This document shows positions 48,606 to 50,513 of a stretch of DNA of 50,513 nucleotides, piece after piece; position 1 is the first letter of the stretch; each line of letters begins with the position of its first letter. The stretch is from Rhodothermales bacterium (GTDB lineage: Bacteria; Bacteroidota; Rhodothermia; Rhodothermales; JANQRZ01). The DNA lies in assembly GCA_039944855.1 (NCBI GenBank), contig JBDUXZ010000020.1, forward strand, positions 441,145-491,657, given 5' to 3'. Below the pieces are notes generated by a model, which did not search any database, had not been told where the DNA came from, and was given only the letters and a program-made list of their open reading frames with translations. Both the position numbers and the translations under genes were made by a program.

Positions 48606-50513
48606 ATGATGATGCTGTCTCGCTACTCCTGCTTCTTGGCACTGCTCATGCTCGGCGCGGGGTTGGCCGCGCCCGCGACTGCCGGCGGTCCTAGTTGTCC
48701 CGATGGGACTTCCCTCCTCGCGAAGTTCGAGTGGAACGGCTCTCGGTACGTGTTCGAGAAGCCTTCGGGGAACCAGCACATCGTAACCCTCTCCGGGAGC
48801 GCCCGCTCGGCGACGTGGTCGTCCCAGGCAGACGTGAGCGCCATCGTGTTGAAGGGCGCTCGGGATAGCGAGGTGATCGCGACCACGAACCCGCGCGCCG
48901 GCTCGTTTACGAACGCGAACCTCGAAACCCCGTCCGGGCAGACGGCGGATATCTCGAACGTCCAGTTCTGTGCGGGATCAACGCCGCCCCCGCCTCCGCC
49001 CCCGCCGGGTGGTGACTGCGTCGAGTGCGGGTTCGGCGCCGACGACGCCAACAAGGTCTCGGAGCTGACGCTGGAGTACAGCGGCGCCGCCGGCGTCGTC
49101 CGCGTCTACAACAACGACAAAGTGCGCTCGAGCGACCTGCTCTTCGAGGGCTACCTCAGCCCCGGCGACACCTTCACGATTGCGGCGTCGACGATCGGGA
49201 AGGACGAGTTCTCGTCGAAGGTCGGCTTCTACCGCGGCGGGACGAGCGACGGCCACAAGATCGCCGAGATCCACACGTCGTGCTCGTCGCCGGTGGGCTT
49301 CGGGACGACGGAGGCGAACCAGCCGAAGGGGGAGGACCCCAACGGCGTCGTGGACTTCACCGTGCTCAGCGGGAAGGACGGCGACGGCAACGACCTCTGC
49401 GACATCCCGCCCCCGCCGCCCCCGCCGCCGGGCGGTGACTGCGTCGAGTGCGGGTTCGGCGAGGACGACGGCGAGAAGGCCGCGCTGCTGGTGCTCGACT
49501 ACTCCGGCGACGCCGGCGTCGTGACCGTCTACCGCAGCAACAAGGTCGAGGCAGACGAGCTCCTCTTCAGCGGGTACCTCGAGCCCGGCGACACCTTCAC
49601 GATCGACGCCGCCACGCTCGGCGAGGACGACCTCGGCTCGAAGGTGGGTTTCTACCTCGACGGCGCGTTCATCGCCGAGATCCACACGAGCTGCTCCGAC
49701 GTGCTCGGGATCGGGACGACGGAGGCGAACCAGGAGAAAGGGAAGGACCCCAACGGCGTGGTGGACTTCACCGTCGTAAGCGGGCGCGACAAGAACGGCG
49801 ATGAGTACTGCGACATCCCGCCGCCCCCGCCCCCGCCCCCGCCGGGTGAAGACTGCGTCGAGTGTGGGTTCGGCGAAAACGACGCCAACCGGATTGGCGA
49901 GCTCACGCTGCGCTACCTCGGGCCGGACGCGTACGTCACCGTCTACGACCACAAGGTCAGCAACGGCGACATCCTCTTCGAGGGTCAGCTGGTGACGGGC
50001 CAGATCTTCACCGTCTTCGCTTCGACGATCGGGGAGGATCGGATCGGTCCGAAGATTCTGCTCTTCGCCGGTGGCGTCCAACTCGCCGAGATCCACACGA
50101 GCTGCTCCGCCCCCATCACAGCCGGGCTCACCGAGCAGACGCAGCCGAAGGCGAAGGACCCCAACGGCGTAGCCGACTTCGAGATCGTAGGCGGGCGCGA
50201 CAGCCGGGGCAAAGAGCTCTGCGGGAGCGACATCTGCGCAGTCGATGAGGGCCCGCCGCAGATCCGCTACTCCTTCGAGAGCGATCGCTTTATCGTGATC
50301 GACATCACCGACGACACCGGCATCGCCACGATCGACATCGAGCTCGAAGATACCCGTGGCAACCCGATGGTGAACCTCGAGCTCGTCGAGAGCAACTTCA
50401 CGCCGGGTGCGATGACGGCGACGTTCCGCTACCGCCTCATCAACTTCACGCAGAACACGTTCGTCCGCGTCGTCGCCACCGACCTCTGCGATCAGCGGCA
50501 GTGCCCGGACACG
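48606..50513 (+). CDS. Secreted repeat protein with polyproline linkers, 5' part (636+ aa, cut by window edge)
   Basis: Three ATGs in a row (48606, 48609, 48612) start a signal peptide ending ATAGG. A ~110-residue N-terminal domain follows, then three copies of a ~140-residue unit. Each unit begins DCVECGFG, has a strand-rich core (LTLEYSGAAGVVRVYNNDKV; GYLSPGDTFTI), the motif AEIHTSCS and PNGVVDFTV. The first two end LCDIP/YCDIP followed by 8-9 prolines, while the third ends LCGSD. After the third an Ig-like stretch begins (DRFIVIDITDDTGIATIDIEL) and the frame is open at the edge. Four Cys per unit suggest disulfides in an exported protein. The core resembles DUF7467-type repeats of Bacteroidota surface proteins. 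Type IX cargo is likely but the C-terminus is unseen. Confidence 0.85.
   Translation, partial: MMMLSRYSCFLALLMLGAGLAAPATAGGPSCPDGTSLLAKFEWNGSRYVFEKPSGNQHIVTLSGSARSATWSSQADVSAIVLKGARDSEVIATTNPRAGSFTNANLETPSGQTADISNVQFCAGSTPPPPPPPPGGDCVECGFGADDANKVSELTLEYSGAAGVVRVYNNDKVRSSDLLFEGYLSPGDTFTIAASTIGKDEFSSKVGFYRGGTSDGHKIAEIHTSCSSPVGFGTTEANQPKGEDPNGVVDFTVLSGKDGDGNDLCDIPPPPPPPPGGDCVECGFGEDDGEKAALLVLDYSGDAGVVTVYRSNKVEADELLFSGYLEPGDTFTIDAATLGEDDLGSKVGFYLDGAFIAEIHTSCSDVLGIGTTEANQEKGKDPNGVVDFTVVSGRDKNGDEYCDIPPPPPPPPPGEDCVECGFGENDANRIGELTLRYLGPDAYVTVYDHKVSNGDILFEGQLVTGQIFTVFASTIGEDRIGPKILLFAGGVQLAEIHTSCSAPITAGLTEQTQPKAKDPNGVADFEIVGGRDSRGKELCGSDICAVDEGPPQIRYSFESDRFIVIDITDDTGIATIDIELEDTRGNPMVNLELVESNFTPGAMTATFRYRLINFTQNTFVRVVATDLCDQRQCPDT
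49014..50240 (+). repeat. Three in-frame ~415-423-bp repeats in the secreted protein gene
   Basis: Unit starts (GACTGCGTCGAGTG) lie at 49014, 49437 and 49851, spacing 423 and 414 bp. Each is preceded by a C/G-rich tract coding eight to nine prolines. The first two units are closest in sequence; the third has diverged. This is protein-domain duplication, not a CRISPR or mobile element. Confidence 0.85.

Noticed and set aside
49014-50240. Regularly spaced repeats considered as CRISPR or a mobile element
   Set aside because: Units are ~420 bp, in frame and coding for protein domains.
1-50513. Search by eye for tRNA, rRNA, insertion sequences, integrases or phage genes
   Set aside because: None recognised; vapBC is the only sign of mobile-type content.

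Overview
High-GC bacterial DNA, most likely from the Rhodothermota/Bacteroidota side of the tree. This is inferred from two secreted proteins with type IX-style C-terminal sorting domains, a carboxypeptidase-regulatory-plus-TonB-receptor protein, permeases starting MLKNYL/MLKNFL with the Bacteroidota two-module FtsX layout, sigma-54 regulation and almost no Shine-Dalgarno sequences. No rRNA, tRNA, CRISPR array, integrase or insertion sequence was found.

Region 1 (1-24.2 kb, minus strand) is a tandem array of nine paralogous, full-size MacB/FtsX-type permeases (the leftmost cut by the window edge). They lie downstream of one HlyD-type periplasmic adaptor and one MacB/LolD-type ATPase. A vapBC toxin-antitoxin pair on the opposite strand interrupts the array, next to what looks like the scar of a deleted permease. 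Several genes end in REP-like hairpins that abut or supply the stop codon.

Region 2 (24.2-27.3 kb, plus strand) holds a divergent two-component pair: an NtrC-type sigma-54 activator and a membrane histidine kinase. Three minus-strand sites in the array carry the same design: two GTGCG-N4-CGCAC palindromes with centres exactly 21 bp apart, 75-86 bp upstream of a GG-N10-GC (-24/-12) sigma-54 promoter, with a short leader to an ATG. One precedes the adaptor gene and two lie inside the array. I read this as a dedicated sigma-54 regulon that fires a multi-permease export or envelope-response system from three promoters. It is the most interesting system in the window.

Region 3 (27.3-31.0 kb) encodes nitrite ammonification: nrfH and nrfA (NrfA has an ordinary CxxCH at heme 1), with a convergent exported beta-propeller that has a His/Met-rich tail. 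Region 4 (31.1-48.1 kb) is mixed chromosomal content: a PLP gamma-family enzyme with a divergent Lrp regulator and a palindromic operator candidate, a TonB receptor-like protein, a CPA2 antiporter fused to stress/EIIA-like domains, two type IX cargo-like proteins, a HAD 5'-nucleotidase, an NhaC-type antiporter, a TerB-like protein, a cysteine-cluster lipoprotein, a DUF1028 protein, a nitrilase-fold protein and an M23 lipoprotein. Region 5 (48.6 kb to the end) is the start of a large secreted repeat protein with polyproline linkers, cut by the right edge.
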